Made by a program: the position numbers and the translations under genes. From Valencia hispanica (lineage: Eukaryota; Chordata; Actinopteri; Cyprinodontiformes; Valenciidae), in NCBI GenBank assembly GCA_963556495.2, contig OY747705.1:5857501-5921500 (forward strand): DNA of 64,000 nt, read 5' to 3'. Position 1 is the stretch's first letter. Every line of letters begins with the position of its first letter. Under the pieces are notes generated by a model. That model had not been told where the DNA came from. It saw nothing but the letters and a program-made list of their open reading frames with translations, and made no database searches. Shown here piece after piece: positions 11,480 to 24,631 of the stretch.

Positions 11480-12652
11480 AGTAGTGTCTTGTTACCTCAA
11501 GGCTGGACTACTGTAATTCTTTACTATCAGGAAGTCCACAAAATGCCATTAAAAGTCTTCAGTTGATCCAAAATGCTGCAGCAAGAGTTCTGATGAATAT
11601 TAAAAAGAGAGATCACATTTCTCCTGTTTTAGCTTCCCTTCATTGGCTCCCTGTTAAATCCAGAATAGAATTTAAGATCCTTCTTCTTACATACAAAGCC
11701 CTTAATAATCAACTCCATCATACATCAGAGATCTAATTGTTTCATATGTTCCCAACAGAGCCCTTCGCTCTCAGACTGCAGGTTTACTTGTAGTTCCTAG
11801 GATCTCTAAAAGTAGAATGGGAGGCAGATCTTTTAGTTATCAGGCTCCTCTCCTGTGGAACCAGCTCCCAGCTTTAGTCCGTGAGGCAGACACTCTGTTT
11901 ACTTTTAAGGCCAGGCTTAAAACTTTCCTTTTTGATAAAGCTTATAGTTAGAGTGGCTAAGGTCATCCTGAGCTAGCTCTGTAGTTATGCTGCTATAGGC
12001 TTAGACTGCTGGAGGACAGACTTACCAATTTTCTTCACTCTGCTACTTCCTTTTCTCCTACTACTCTCCAGTTGTATTACAGTACATTCTGTTATTTCGA
12101 CTGTTAACTTTGTTTTCTCTCAGTGTTTTTCTCTCCATAGAAGATATACCTGGTCTGGTATCCTGCTTGGCTGCAATGCCCTGTTGGACGGGGGGCATCG
12201 ACTGGGATGATCCTCCCAGTAACTGAACATCCACTGTGTCCTGTTATCAACTTTTTACTTTCTGTAACATAGAAAGTTCTCTTATATCAGATCTTCTGTT
12301 CCTTCTGTGTTTCTGCTCTGTCTTCTCAAACCCCCAGACGGTCGTGGCAGATGGCCGCTCCTACTGAGCCTGGTTTTGTTGGAGGTTTCTTCCTGTTAAA
12401 GGGGAGTTTTTCCTCTCCACCGTCGCTACATGCTTGCTCAGTATGAGGGATTGCTGAAGGATTGCTGTGGTTGGAAAGTCTTCCCAACCTCACGCCAATG
12501 ACTGACGCAATCTGCTGGGATTCCTTAAATAGGAAACTTTTTAACTGATTGGAATGTTTGTATAATTGTATTGAAATCACTTCTTGTTAAGTGCCTTGAG
12601 ATGACATCTGTTGTGAATTGGCGCTATATAAATAAACTGAATTGAATTGAAA
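11480..12652 (+). mobile_element. 5'-truncated L2 LINE
   Basis: Homology begins inside the C-terminal part of the reverse transcriptase (the phrase SRLDYCNS of the full copy). It runs through the end of the coding region and the 3' UTR to a tail of GAATT units at 12652. It closely matches the same parts of the minus-strand copy at 23921-28460. Small indels break the frame. Truncation from the 5' end is the usual outcome of target-primed reverse transcription. It encodes nothing functional. Confidence 0.9.
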
Positions 12653-12970
12653 TAGTAGGGATGTGTATTGGTAAAAATCAGGCGATATGATATGTATCAG
12701 GATACAGGCGAGACAGATGCTATGAGTAAGACTATATATTGTGATTTTTAAAACTTAATTTAACTTTAGAAAAACTGTCACAGCATTCTAAACACTCCAA
12801 CCTGTTTCATACTTTAACACATATACTGGATGTAGTTGATCCACTGGAACGAAGAAGGTGAAAACAGCCACCTACTATCAATCATGCTTGTAATTTCACT
12901 TCAAAAATGTCTGTCATCATTAATGGTTCCATTCAAATTCTACAAAAAAATTCGTATGTAGTTCTATTTA
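12653..12970. other. Possible transposon terminus
   Basis: The start AGGGATGTG followed by a palindromic-looking GATATGATATGTATC stretch resembles one end of a fish hAT-like repeat. No partner end was found. Nothing else was recognised. Confidence 0.35.
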
Positions 12971-13714
12971 TTTGAGTAACTTTTTTGAAAAGAATTTACT
13001 TTTAGGAGTAATTTTATTAGACCGTACTTTTTACTTTTACTTTAGTAATACTTTTATGAAGTATTGCTGCTCTTACTTTCGTCTCAGTCGCTGTGTCCTT
13101 GGGCAAGACACTTCAACCTTCTGCCTACTGGTGGTGGTTAGAGGGCCCGGTGGTGCCAGTGTTCGGCAGCCTCGCTTCTGTCAGTGTGCCCCAGGGCAGC
13201 TGTGGCTACAATGTAGCTTACCATCACCGGTGCGTGAATGACTGAATGTAGTGTGTACAGGTACAGGCCATTTACCATTTTACCATTTACTTGAATAAAG
13301 TTTCTGGCTATTCTACCCTCCGTGAGTAACTTCGTGAGGAGCTTCTTTTAACCAGAAATGCATGAGACTAACACTTACAGCTTATGTGGAAGTGAGACCT
13401 GTTGTTTGTAGCTTCATCATGTTAACATTATTTTCTATCTGCTTAGCCTGTTGTGCCATTTGGAGGTCAAGTGGGGGCACCTTTCCCTGGTCTAACATAC
13501 AATATACATGGTACATTACCTACTGTAAGTATTGAATTTGCTTGTTTTACTTTGAAAGACATTGATTTGGAAATGTCTTCTACTCAAATTTGTTATTTTA
13601 CAATTATGTCATGTATTTCTTTTTATTTTAGTCTTTATAGTTTCACATAACTTTTTTGTGGATTACTACTTTGTACTTTTACTTGAGTAAAAATATCTTG
13701 AAGTAGTGCTACTG
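12971..13714. repeat. Unclassified fish repeat (ACTTTTACTT type) interrupted by a SINE
   Basis: The left part (12971-13076) and right part (13294-13714) both contain variants of ACTTTTACTTGAGTAA, a motif of a dispersed fish repeat. The two parts join logically if the SINE at 13077-13293 is removed. The class is unknown to me. Confidence 0.5.
13077..13293 (+). mobile_element. tRNA-derived SINE-like element, copy 2 (head missing)
   Basis: Begins within GTCTCAGTCGCTGTGTCC and includes CCTTGGGCAAGACACTTCA, the GGGCAGCTGTGGCTACAATG block and the tail GTACAGGCCATTTACC. The tRNA head with the B box is missing. The copy is inserted in another repeat. Confidence 0.75.
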
Positions 13715-15003
13715 TTGCTAAAGCAGGTTGGGTGATGCTTACACTGTCACAGTCATATATTGCAGGTTTTAAGGCAGTAATTTCATAAGCCCCAGTCGAA
13801 CAGCAAGTAAAGCCTTGCAGGTAAATCTGGCAAATAGGCTCAATAGTGTCATATCATATTATCTTATATGGCTTATCCTTTGGTTGGCATCCCTGCCATT
13901 AGTTTGCTAACACTCATTCAGATGAAAAGTTTAAAATGTCTCTTTTGATTAAACTCTTTATTAGATTCTTGAAGCATTGCAGGTTTCATGTGGCAGTAAA
14001 ACTCTCCATAGTTAGCTTCTAGTATCCTAAATGATGAAATAAGACAGCGGTGAGAAAACAGACAGATGAAGTATTTCTGTATCATATTCATCGTTATTGA
14101 ATTGATCCTCGGAAATGGGCCAGTCTTGAATTTGATGATGAGGTTATCCTCAGATAGAGATAACTGAAGTTGTTTCATGAGATCAGTATAATCATGAAAA
14201 ATGGGAGAAATAAGATTTCTTCCCAGCGGCCATCGCTGAGTTGCTAGGTTGCAAAGTTTTGCTTTATGTTTTTGTACACACACATAAGCACTTTGTGATA
14301 TAACCTGTTCTTATACAGTTAAAACCATTAGATTACATTTAGTTAAATTCCATGTTTCGGTGCCCCCTGTTAAAGAATGTATCTATTGTCCTCTCTCTCA
14401 CCTCTGCTGATCATTTGGCATCACAGTGACTGAATTCATCCTTTTATGAGTGAACTGCGTCATCTTTGGGCCCTTTCTGAATTTACAACCACAGACTGAG
14501 ACAGGTAGGAGAACAGATTATGGGTCAGGTTACCTGTGAACATTGCGGGTGTATATTTGAGCTCATGTCTTTTGCTGTATTGATTTGATGGCAGTGGTGC
14601 ATTCAGTGTCCATTTTAATCCTCATGCCCCACAGAGTCACGCAGCCTGTTCATTTCTGATCCATGTCATGCACATGGACGCTTCCTGGCAAATGCACCTG
14701 CATACACGTGCCATATCTCTTGTACTCAGTGTGGGTCATTGGTGAGCGGTTACAGCGGGCAGCACAAGAGGCAGCCGACTGCAGCCCTCGTGTTTGGGCG
14801 ACACACTCACTAAGTCTTCGTACAACCAATGCTTGCAAAGTGCTGAAACGGAAAACCAAAAACCAACAGAAAGCAGCCACTGCTCATCTGGACGTCTGCA
14901 GAAAAAAAGATTAACGATGTCTCTGTTTGGTGAGAAGAAAAAGGATTTCTTGACGTCTGAGCTGAGAAGCATGGTGCATAATTACTACTATGAGATTTGT
15001 ACA
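13715..15003. other. No gene recognised
   Basis: Scattered short open frames on both strands at about 13920-14280 and 14650-15000 overlap each other. They lack recognisable domains or convincing splice sites. The stretch 14640-14900 is richer in GC but shows no known motif. Confidence 0.4.
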
Positions 15004-16500
15004 TAAACTCAGCAAAAAAAAGAAACGTCCCTTTTTCAGGACTGTGTATTTCAACAATAATGTTGTAAAAATCCAAATAACTTTACAGATCTTCATTGTA
15101 AAGGGTTTAAACAATGTTTTCCATGCATGTTCAATTAACCATAATCAATTAATTAACATGCACCTGTGGAATGGTCATTAAGACCTAAACAGCTTACAGA
15201 AAGTAGGCATTTTAGGTCACAGTTCTAAAAACGCAGGACACTAAAGAGACTTGTCTACCGACTGTGAAAAACACCCAAAGAAAGATGCCCAGGATCCCTG
15301 CTCATCTGCGTGAACGTGTATTAGGCATGCTGCAGGGAGGCATGAGGACTGCTGATGTGGCTAGGGCAATAAATTGCCATGTCCGCACTGTGAGGCGCCT
15401 AAGACAGCGCTACAGGGAGACAGGAAGGACAGCTGATCATCCTCGCAGTGGAAGACCACGTGTAACAACACCTGCACAGGATCGGTACATCCGAATATCA
15501 CACCTGCGTGACAGGTACAGGGTGGCCACAACAACTGCCCGAGTCACACCAGGAACACACAATCCCTCCATCAGTGCTCAGACTGTCCGCAATAGGCTGA
15601 GAGAGGCTGGACTGAGGGCTTGTAGGCCTGTTGTAAGGCAGGTCCTTACCAGACATCACCAGCAACAACGCCACCTATGGGCACAAACCCACCTTCGCTG
15701 GACCAGACCGGCGTGGCAAAAAGTGCTCTTTACTGATGAGTCACGGTTTTGTCTCACCAGGGGTGATGGACGGATTCGTGTTTATCGTCGAAGGAATGAG
15801 CGTTACACCGAGGCCTGTACCCTGGAGCGGGATGGATTTGGAGGTGGGGGGTCCGTCATGGTCTGGGGCGGTATCACATCACCATCAGACTGAGCTTGTC
15901 ATTGCAGGCAATCTCAATGCCTTGCGGTACAGGGAAGACATCCTCCTCCCTCATGTGGTACCCTTTGTGCATGTTCATCCGGACATGATCCTCCAGCAGG
16001 ACAATGCCACCAGCCATACTGCTCGTTCTGTGTGTGAGTTTCTGCATGACAGCAATGTCAGTGTTCTGCCATGGCCAGCGAAGAGCCCGGATCTCAATCC
16101 CATTGAGCACGTCTGGGACCTGTTGGATCGCAGGGTGAGGGCTAGGGCCATTCCCCCCAAAAATGTCCGGGAACTTGCAAGTGCCTTGGTGGAAGAGTGG
16201 GGTAACATCTCACAGCAAGAACTGACAAATCTGGTCCAGTCCATGAGGAGGAGATGCACTGCAGTACTTCAAGCAGCTGGTGGCCACACCAGATACTGAC
16301 TGGTACTTTTGATTTTGAGCCTCCCTTCATTCAAAGACACATTATTCTATTTCTGTTAGTCACATGTCTGTGAAACATTTGTAGTTTATGTCTTATGGTG
16401 TTGACTCTTTTAGTGTTCATACAAATATTTACACACATTAAGTTTACTTAAAGTAAAAACAGTTGAAAGTCAGAGGACGTTTCTTTTTTTGCTGAGTTTA
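15004..16500 (+). mobile_element. Nearly intact Tc1/mariner element
   Basis: The element sits between TA dinucleotides (15004-15005 and 16499-16500). Its ends AACTCAGCAAAAA and TTTTTGCTGAGTT are inverted repeats that continue into GAAACGTCC and GGACGTTTC, about 28 bases in all. The length of about 1.5 kb is normal for the group. The transposase gene inside has a single obvious lesion. The ends are well preserved, so this copy is much younger than the other Tc1 remnants in the window. Confidence 0.95.
15285..16299 (+). pseudogene. Tc1-like transposase with one frameshift
   Basis: The enzyme would bind the terminal repeats in the nucleus and move the element between TA sites. The likely start is the ATG at 15285 (MPRIPAHLRERVL). 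An N-terminal paired-type helix-turn-helix region (first ~110 residues) includes the basic stretch GRPRVTTPAQD. The catalytic core follows: first Asp in LFTDESRF, then GGGGSVMVWGG in the first frame, and after the break, second Asp in LQQDNATSH and Glu in NPIEHVW. The second Asp and Glu are separated by 34 residues, the Tc1 DD34E spacing. The frame breaks near 15880-15890: the first frame stops at 15893, while homology continues in another frame to the stop at 16299. Total length is about 338 codons, as in intact relatives. An in-frame GTG upstream at 15264 is not needed. This copy cannot make the full enzyme as it stands. Confidence 0.93.
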
Positions 16501-16930
16501 TATGCTTTGATTGTTTTTGTATACATTTATGTACAATGAAAATGGTTTGGCTTGATAAAATCCAGGATGAGTTTTTGAACAAGACTTTGTGGAGAAAGAG
16601 GTTTATATTGCCTGAGAAATTGTAGAAATATAATTAAAATTGCGTAAAGAGAAATATTAGATCTTAAAATGATTTCACAAGGAGCTGACACCTCTGGAGA
16701 AATCATGATCGAGGCAGTTGTTGGAGCATCAGACAAACTATGACGGGATGTCACAGACTCACAAAGGTTGTTTCTTGAATTGAGTTAATTGATATGTTGT
16801 TAATCCTGCAAGACAATTAGTTTTTGGTAGTAACTCGAATGGCTCTCGCACCTTAGTGCTGCTCCGGCCTGTGTTGTGACCACGGGCTTTACACACATCA
16901 ATCTTCATGACAACGTGTGTATAAGGCACA
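16501..16930. other. No gene recognised
   Basis: Plain sequence to the right of the Tc1 element. Confidence 0.4.
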
Positions 16931-16934
16931 AAGT

Positions 16935-17945
16935 TGCCTGTTTGGACCATAATGGCCGACTTCCTGTGGTGTTTGATTCATGCCTTCAAGAGAGTTTCTT
17001 TTGGCTCTTGGGACGATACATATCTGTTCAATTTCCTAATCCTAGATGAAAGCATGGTTTGGGGATGATTGTTTTAATGCTTCTAAAGGGTGCTGTGGAG
17101 GAATTAAGCCACACCCACTTTACATAGCTGCTTTTAAAGGGCTGGATGAATATCCATCATGTTCAATTTGGTGCAGACCAGATATATGTGGAAATCCGAG
17201 CTAAGCATATGGCCATGGCATGACATCAGACTTTGCCCAAGGCCACACCCACTTTAGAAAACGTTCAGTACTGTAAAGCAAGTTACACCAACTTGTTTCC
17301 AGTCACTGGGTACAGTTTGATGTTGATTAGACAAGGGACAAACCCCGCCGGCCAAATGTGAAGCCTATCCGAAAGTGACAAAAACAAAAACTCCCCCTTC
17401 ATCCGCTAGGGGCGGGCTCCAGAAAGGTGCAAGCTCCCATACATTCCCATGTTAAAAATGCCAACTTCACAGACAAAATAAACATGTTTACAGCCTGGTT
17501 CAAAAACATTTTTAGGTTTAATTTAGATGTGATTTAGGCCAGAAGTTATTATTATTATTAATAAATAATAATATTAAATATGAATAATAATCCTTTGGAT
17601 TAACAGGTCTCAGATGTGCCGTCAGCACTAGCGCTGGTGTCTAGCGCCTTGCAAAAAGGCTTGGCCACATCCGCATGCCTTGGTGCAAACTTTTATCCTC
17701 ATGCCTTAAGACTAACATGGCACAAAAAGGCACAAAATGGAGACTTTGGACCAAACTGGCCGACTTCCTGTGGGGCTTGGACCTTTGCTCCCAGAAGCTT
17801 TTTTGTAGGTCTTAATACACTAAAGATGTGTATCAAATTTCATAACAGTTGGTCTGAGCATGTCTTTGAGCTGATTGTCTGAATGATTCTAGAGGGAGCT
17901 GTGGAGGGACTAGGCCACACCCACCAAATATTTGCATAAATACCT
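16935..17945. repeat. Two diverged direct repeats enclosing another repeat
   Basis: Unit one (about 16947-17125) and unit two (about 17757-17925) both start with GGCCGACTTCCTGTGG. Both continue with related text and end near a GCTGTGGAGG block and CCACACCCAC. Between them, 17340-17510 (around CATCCGCTAGGGGCGGGCT and GTTTACAGCCTGGTTCAAAA) resembles a separate dispersed fish repeat. A (TTA)n-rich stretch lies at 17545-17600. The class of the direct repeats is unknown to me. Confidence 0.5.
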
Positions 17946-20390
17946 TTTAGGCATGGCACTTCTCCATGATGATGATTTATGATCATTTTTTTCCACCACT
18001 TTTGTACCCTCAACTCATGTTCGCTGTGAACACAAAGAGAGAGATTGTCCCTTTAGTGGCCATAAATTGACATGCCATCAATATGAAACACCTTGAAATC
18101 AAGTTTGTTAGTTTTTTAAATTTTTATTCAGTTTCACAGTTTTGCATTTGCAACTGTTGAGACTCAGAAACTACTTAGAAATCTCAGCATCATCTTAAAA
18201 CGAATAGATGTATAATCTTCATTTACAATTTAATACCATGCACTTAGGGAACAAATAAGCAGGGTTACCAATTCATGGTTAAGTGTTTGTGTTAAATGCT
18301 TTAAGGCTGTAAATTACAAGAAAACAATCCTATTAGGCTCGGGCCAAATGAAAAACAATTTGTTTGGATTTTCACCTTTAAAATGCTGATAATGGCTCTG
18401 AAATGATTAATGTTTGCAATTTAGTGGCTGCACTGAAAGGAATGGCTTGCTACTCTACATCGAATGAGAACTGGGGGAGTGAAAGTAAAAAAGTAAATAA
18501 ATAAATGAATAAAGAATGAATAAATGGTGCTAAATTACAGATTTCCACTGAGGGGAGAGAGGTGCGCATCCGAGAGCAGAAAGCAATTAACGGAATCATG
18601 AGACTGCCTCTGTGGCTTCTTTAAACTCTGATTAAATGTTCCGATTGTCGGAAAAATCTGTTTCTCACAGAAACATATGTAGGTTGAGAAAAATGATCTG
18701 TTTTGTTAAATCCATCGTCTTCGGAGGCACAGGTGTTGTAGACAAGAATACTGTGAGAGATCAAAGGGTGACATTTCACAGATGCTCCAAACTTCTGTCA
18801 GGCTTCCCTTGGATCCACAGATACCTCCGACTGATGGCTTTCAGGATTATCTCTAAACAGCCATAACAGGAGAGTAATGGATGGCATTTTCTGTTGGGAT
18901 TTGTGTAATCAGGAACAATTGAATGAGTGAGAGGTACAGTACTAAAAGGATACAATTGTACTTCAGTGAGGCACATTACAGACTACTTTTTTTACTTTGA
19001 ACTAGAAAACCTTTCTATCTTTTGCTTATTAGTCCTATTTTTAAATGTTATTCCTAATATCCAGCATTTAGATTGGCTTTTACTTTGAAAGTGCCTGCCG
19101 TTAGTTTTTCCCTGTTTGAGTAGTTTTGCTCATAGCTGACTGGTGCACAATCTCCCTCCTATTGTGCACAGTACAAGCAGTGAGTTTTCAGGTGAACAAA
19201 ATGTGGAAGAATTGTGGAGGGTTAGCCCAAAAAATGTCCCCGGACCCTAAAAACATAGTATTAACAAAATATTAAGCATGTAGAGCTTTTCACAAGACAT
19301 TAACATTTAAGTGTTTATTTACTTAAGTCAAAGGTAAGGTGTTTTAAAGGTTGCAGCCTCAGTTGATTTTATGAGACTAAATGCAAAAAACAAGGCAATA
19401 ACTTCACCAAAAAAGGCCGACGGCACATTCATCTATTACTTTTTTTCTTTCAAAACTACAAGTAAAAAAAAAGTGTGCTACAGTTTTGTTTTTGGATATT
19501 CAATGTTCAAATTAAAGGTACTTTTACATTTTCAGTTTGCAATCGGCTGTAAGAGGACTTTGTCCAAATAATATCAGACAGTAAGAGTCATACAACTATT
19601 CACATGTCTTCCCAACTGTTTATGTAAATGTTAGATATTTAAATCGAGTATAATAATCTCTTGCACTTCAGCACAGTGTATCACATTCTACCATTGCCAT
19701 GGTGGTTGTCTAAGCTCAGCTATTGGGGAACATTAATGGTTTCTCTTACAGTTACAGTAGAAAAGGAAAGATGGACCGAACCAGAACTTTTTCAGTGAAT
19801 GGATCTTTAAAAAGCAATGAGGTCCATAACATGCTCTGCACTGAACTGAATGACTCACCTGAAACAAAGTCAGGTTGAATATAAACTTCACTAATACTAG
19901 AGAAAAAACAGCTGACGTCCACATGGCAACCAGTAGCATTCAGTCAGCACAAACTCCTTATTTCGTAGAAAATGCCAGTCGGAGGAATCCCCGTTGATGA
20001 GAAGGGCTTTTCACATGAATGCTACCCATGCTTCATTCAAGTACAGCTGGAGGACTAGGCTGTCTAAATATCAAAACAACTCCAAACTGATATAAACATG
20101 TTTTATTCTCAAATATGGGCATAGTTTTATTTTAAAATATCTAAATATTTACACTGACTGTTTTCCTGTGGTTATATTGTTTTCTGCTCTGGCTATGTCT
20201 ACTTGTACTATTTTATTTATAACAAGAAAATCAAATCAAATGTTCAGACAGTTGTATACTTTACACTTATAGAACACAACAAAATCAAATAAATTTCAAG
20301 GTTCTTGATCAGAGTAAAAATAAAAAATGTCATATGCGCATTTGTATTTATTTTCCTTGATCAAAGCGTACTGAAAACATACCGACCCTT
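17946..20390. other. No gene recognised
   Basis: About 2.4 kb without a recognised transposon, exon or long simple repeat. The stretch 18540-18870 is less AT-rich and could be conserved, but nothing in it identifies a function. Confidence 0.4.
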
Positions 20391-20636
<246 letters not shown>

Positions 20637-20689
20637 TTTATGGACAGATTTGTTAGCTTAAAGGTAAGGAGACAGTTTAGTTCTCTGAC

Positions 20690-21028
20690 AACAGGAAGGA
20701 TGGTTTGCTTTGGTTTGATGAAGCAGACAAACTGAGGTAAAATTTTGTTTAGAGGATTTTTAGAGGCCCCTTACTGCCAGCTTTCTTCACTAGAACATCA
20801 ACACCCAGAAATGTTTTTAATGCATTCTAACAGCATTTTTATTAACTCAGGACAGGTCTACGATTGCTAGTTTACATTGTCTCACTTGGAGTTTATTCTG
20901 TGATGATAGTTTAAGAAACACTAAAAAAGTTTTTTGGATTAGCAGGAATTTATGCATTTTAGTGTATGTGAGAAATAAAAGCTATCCTCCTTTCATGCAG
21001 TGTATGTAAATATCTGGCTTCAACTGTA
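20690..21028 (+). mobile_element. Internally deleted Tc1 fragment with right end
   Basis: The right end reads GTGTATGTAAATATCTGG then CTTCAACTG, followed by TA (21027-21028). This is the reverse complement of a Sleeping-Beauty-like Tc1 terminus. The upstream phrase TGGTTTGATGAAGCAGAC at about 20708 resembles a conserved transposase segment. The left end is missing. The end call is firmer than the internal one. Confidence 0.5.
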
Positions 21029-22028
21029 AATCTAACAAATTAGATACTTACTAAAATAAATTAACTACAGTATTTTTTAATATACTTTCCAGTTATATTA
21101 CAGAACAGGTAACCATGCATCAAATCTGTCTTTTTCCATTAATAGCCTCACTAAATGCAATTAAGAAACAAATGGCTGAATAGGAAATCACAGTTTGTGT
21201 TGGTTCTAGCACAGTTGAACACAGTTGACTGGCTTTTTCATGTTTTTTCTGCTTAATCAGAAACGGCCCAGAATGTAAATCCATCTTCCTAAGCTTCTTG
21301 CTTGATTTGCTAATGTGTTTTAAAAAAAATAAAAGTCCTTTGACTTCAAATCAGTGCAAGGTTATCCTTTTAATTCACCACAATTCAAACTAAAAGTACT
21401 ACCCCAGTCCCCCCGTTCCCAAGTTTGAGATTTCTGCTCATATGGATGTGCAGACCAATGGCCGACCTTTCCACTGAGTACTACTGCTGATGGAATGGCC
21501 TTGGCTGTCAGGGCTCCCATTAACCCGCAGTCCCTGCCTTCACAGGGCCATGACTCGGTTATGTCAAGATAAAGTAAAAGATCATTCAAAACCTCAGCCA
21601 GGCTCTGCCTTTAATCAAACAAGCATGTATGGTTCACATAGTGAGTGTATGCTGAGATTAGAGAAGAGAGAGGAAGGAAGGAATGAGCAGAGGTCACTGC
21701 AGGAGATGTGAACGAAGCAGCAAGGGAGCATCTTAGCTGCCACGTTAATATGCTCAGTGAGCCATACCAGGAAGGCAAGAGATGGAGGTATAAGTCAAGT
21801 GACATTTTCCTTAATTTGTTGTCAGGCAGATCTTCACTTCACCAGTGAGCTAGAAATAAAGTTGGCTTTTTTTTCTCCTCACACATCTCAAATAAACTTC
21901 TCAGCATGGTACACTGGGACATAAACAAATTAAGCAGCAGTTATAAGTTATGCTAGTGAGAACTGGTGTGAGATCAGTATGGATGTCTCTGTTACTGTCA
22001 TTTAAACGCAGAAAGAATTCATGATTTA
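21029..22028. other. No gene recognised
   Basis: No recognised element. The stretch 21360-21760 is relatively GC-rich with overlapping short open frames on both strands and no domain. Confidence 0.4.
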
Positions 22029-22170
22029 CTAGGGCTGTAACGGTGTGCCAAAAGTCTCGGTTCGGTACCGTGGTTCAATTTCACAGTTCGGTTCATTTCC
22101 GGTACAGTCAAGGAACAAAGTGAAACCTTTTGTTTTTTTTCTTGTATAATGATATTAAAAAGCAGGTTGC
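22029..22170 (+). mobile_element. Solitary transposon terminus (TGTAACGG type)
   Basis: Starts TAGGGCTGTAACGGTGTG, with CGGTTCGGTACCG and CAGTTCGGTTCATTTCC following. The same sequence in reverse orientation lies at about 44795-44968, and a more decayed copy at 54428-54545. It is probably the end of a hAT-like element. No opposite end was found within the next 2 kb. Confidence 0.5.
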
Positions 22171-23920
22171 AGGCTAGAACCCCCCTTAAACCACTGTTTA
22201 GATAAACATATTGAGATCTTTTTTTAAAAAAGGTATTCGTCTATCAATTATTTTGGCTTTTTGGAGTCTTTTGTGAGAAAATGTAACCTCTGCCAGTCTG
22301 CTGGATCAATAGAGAACTATGGATTTTAATGTCGACTATGACACAGAAGAGAATTTAAAAGTTTACAACCCCACATATGATGGAGAACAACCATACAGCT
22401 AAGAGTCTGCTGGATGCTCCAGAGAGCAGAGAGAGACCGGGGGAGAATTAGTGGCCAAAACATTGCTAAACACAGCTAACATTATTAGCCTGGGTGCTGT
22501 AAGCTAGCTTTACTGTTTCTTTAACAACCCACATATCACAGTGCTTCTAATCTTTGATATTCATTCAACAGAGATGGTAATTAGATGTTAGAGAACAAGA
22601 GAACCTTTATACTTTATACAATCATTTATACAAACAGCTTCATATTTCAAACATTGTGAGGATGATCTGAGAACATGGACTGATTATGTTTACCTGCATA
22701 GTCAGCTGCATTATTTCCACTGCTACAGATGAAGAATGGAGGTAACTTAATTCAATATTGATCTGGTGTATTCTAAGGTTTTAAATCTCTAAGAGCTCAT
22801 TAATTGTGTACTATTTTAAGTTGTGGCTGCTTGTTGTTGGTTGAAAACGTGATCACAGGTGGAACAACTGAGATGTCATACCTTAATGAGTCATTCCTGT
22901 TAACACGTAACATAGATATGTTTTATGATTTCTTAGACCCAAGATCATACATGGTCTGCTTTATACAGTGCTGTTAATCTGTTTGATCAGCCAACTCTTC
23001 CTCTATTGTGAACTTATATTTTCTTTTCCATGCAGTTTAGAACAAGTTTAAACACCTTACATTCAGTTAGGCTGTAGTACAGCAATCCCTTCTTTAAACT
23101 GTAATCAGCAGGACATCGTTTTATTTATAAGTCTTATTTGTGAGCTAAATGTACCAGAATCTGCAGAATGTTGCACGTTGTGTTGCACCATTTTTCCAAC
23201 AGGGATCAGAGCCAGCACTCATAAATAGAGTTGAGAAATTAAGCTTCACCATTCACAGTACAAAAACATCCTTGTATGACAATATTCTCAATTTATAAAC
23301 TCCTCAGTTAGGTACAAAATACAGACACCTAATGCATCAGATGTTATACTTTTCACATTTTTGATGTCAACATTTAAATGTAATCACAAAGTTTCCTTTG
23401 GTATACTTAAGAAGCCACAATGCCTGGGACCTCTGTGTTTCCAGAGGTTTTAGAGCGGACACTAACACTCAGTAAGGCAAGGCAAGATTAGGCTGCTTCT
23501 AGTGCTTTAACAAACTCACTCATGATGACATTACCCTGCCAATAGTGATATAAAACACTGCCAAGGTTAGACCCTCACTAGAATGAGTCCATGAATAAGA
23601 ACCTTTAAACACTTCAAACTATAAACTTAAAATGAGTATAGTGGCACTTTAAAAGAAACCTTTCACTGCCATGTAAAAAATGCACACAGAATGGGAAAGA
23701 AACTGCTGAAAGTTTCACTTTAATGAGAGGTGTGTAAAGGGGTAATCTGTGCTCTCAAAAAAAAACATAAAGGCCAGCCCAAAGTTAATCAGAGCGAATG
23801 TAGCTTCAGAACCTATGTTCTGAGAATCAATGAATCTATAACGGAATGCTTTGGACACAACAGCGTACATGGTTGGCCTAAACCAAGTACAGTATACTGG
23901 GGAGAAACCATCAGACCATA
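22171..23920. other. No gene recognised
   Basis: Plain AT-rich sequence. It may be partly the body of the element whose end is at 22029, but no coding or terminal motif supports this. Confidence 0.35.
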
Positions 23921-24631
23921 TTCAATTCAATTCAGTTTATTTATATAGCGCCAATTCCCAACAGATGTCATCTCAAGGCACTTAACATGAAGTCATTTCA
24001 GTACATTTATACAAACATTCCAATCAGTTAAAAAGTTTCCTATTTAAGGAATCCCAGCAGATTGCGTCAGTCATTGGCGTGAGGTTGGGCCCCGTTGATG
24101 CAGACTTTCCAACCACAGCAATCCTTCAGCAATCCCTCATACTGAGCAAGCATGTAGCGACGGTGGAGAGGAAAAACTCCCCTTTAACAGGAAGAAACCT
24201 CCAACAGAACCAGGCTCAGTAGGAGCGGCCATCTGCCACGACCGTCTGGGGGTTTGAGAAGACAGAGCAGAGACACAGAAGGAACAGAAGATCTGATATA
24301 AGAAAACTTTCTATGTTACAGAAAGTAAAAAGTTGATAACAGGACACAGTAGATGTTCAGCCACTGTGAGCACCATCCCAGTCGATGCCCCCCGTCCAAC
24401 AAGGCATTGCAGCCAAGCAGGATACCAGACCAGGTATATCTTCTATGGAGAGAAAAACACTGAGAGAAAACAAAGTTAACAGTCGAAATAACAGAATGTA
24501 CTGTAATACAACTGGAGAGTAGTAGTAGAAAAGGAAGTAGCAGAGTGAAGAAAATTCGTAAGTCTGTCCTCCAGCAGTCTAAGCCTATAGCAGCATAACT
24601 ACAGAGATAGCTCAGGATGACCTTAGCCAGT

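Noticed and set aside
13918..14283. 121-codon minus-strand frame
   Set aside because: No domain, no splice context, no similarity I can recognise; long chance frames are expected in 64 kb.
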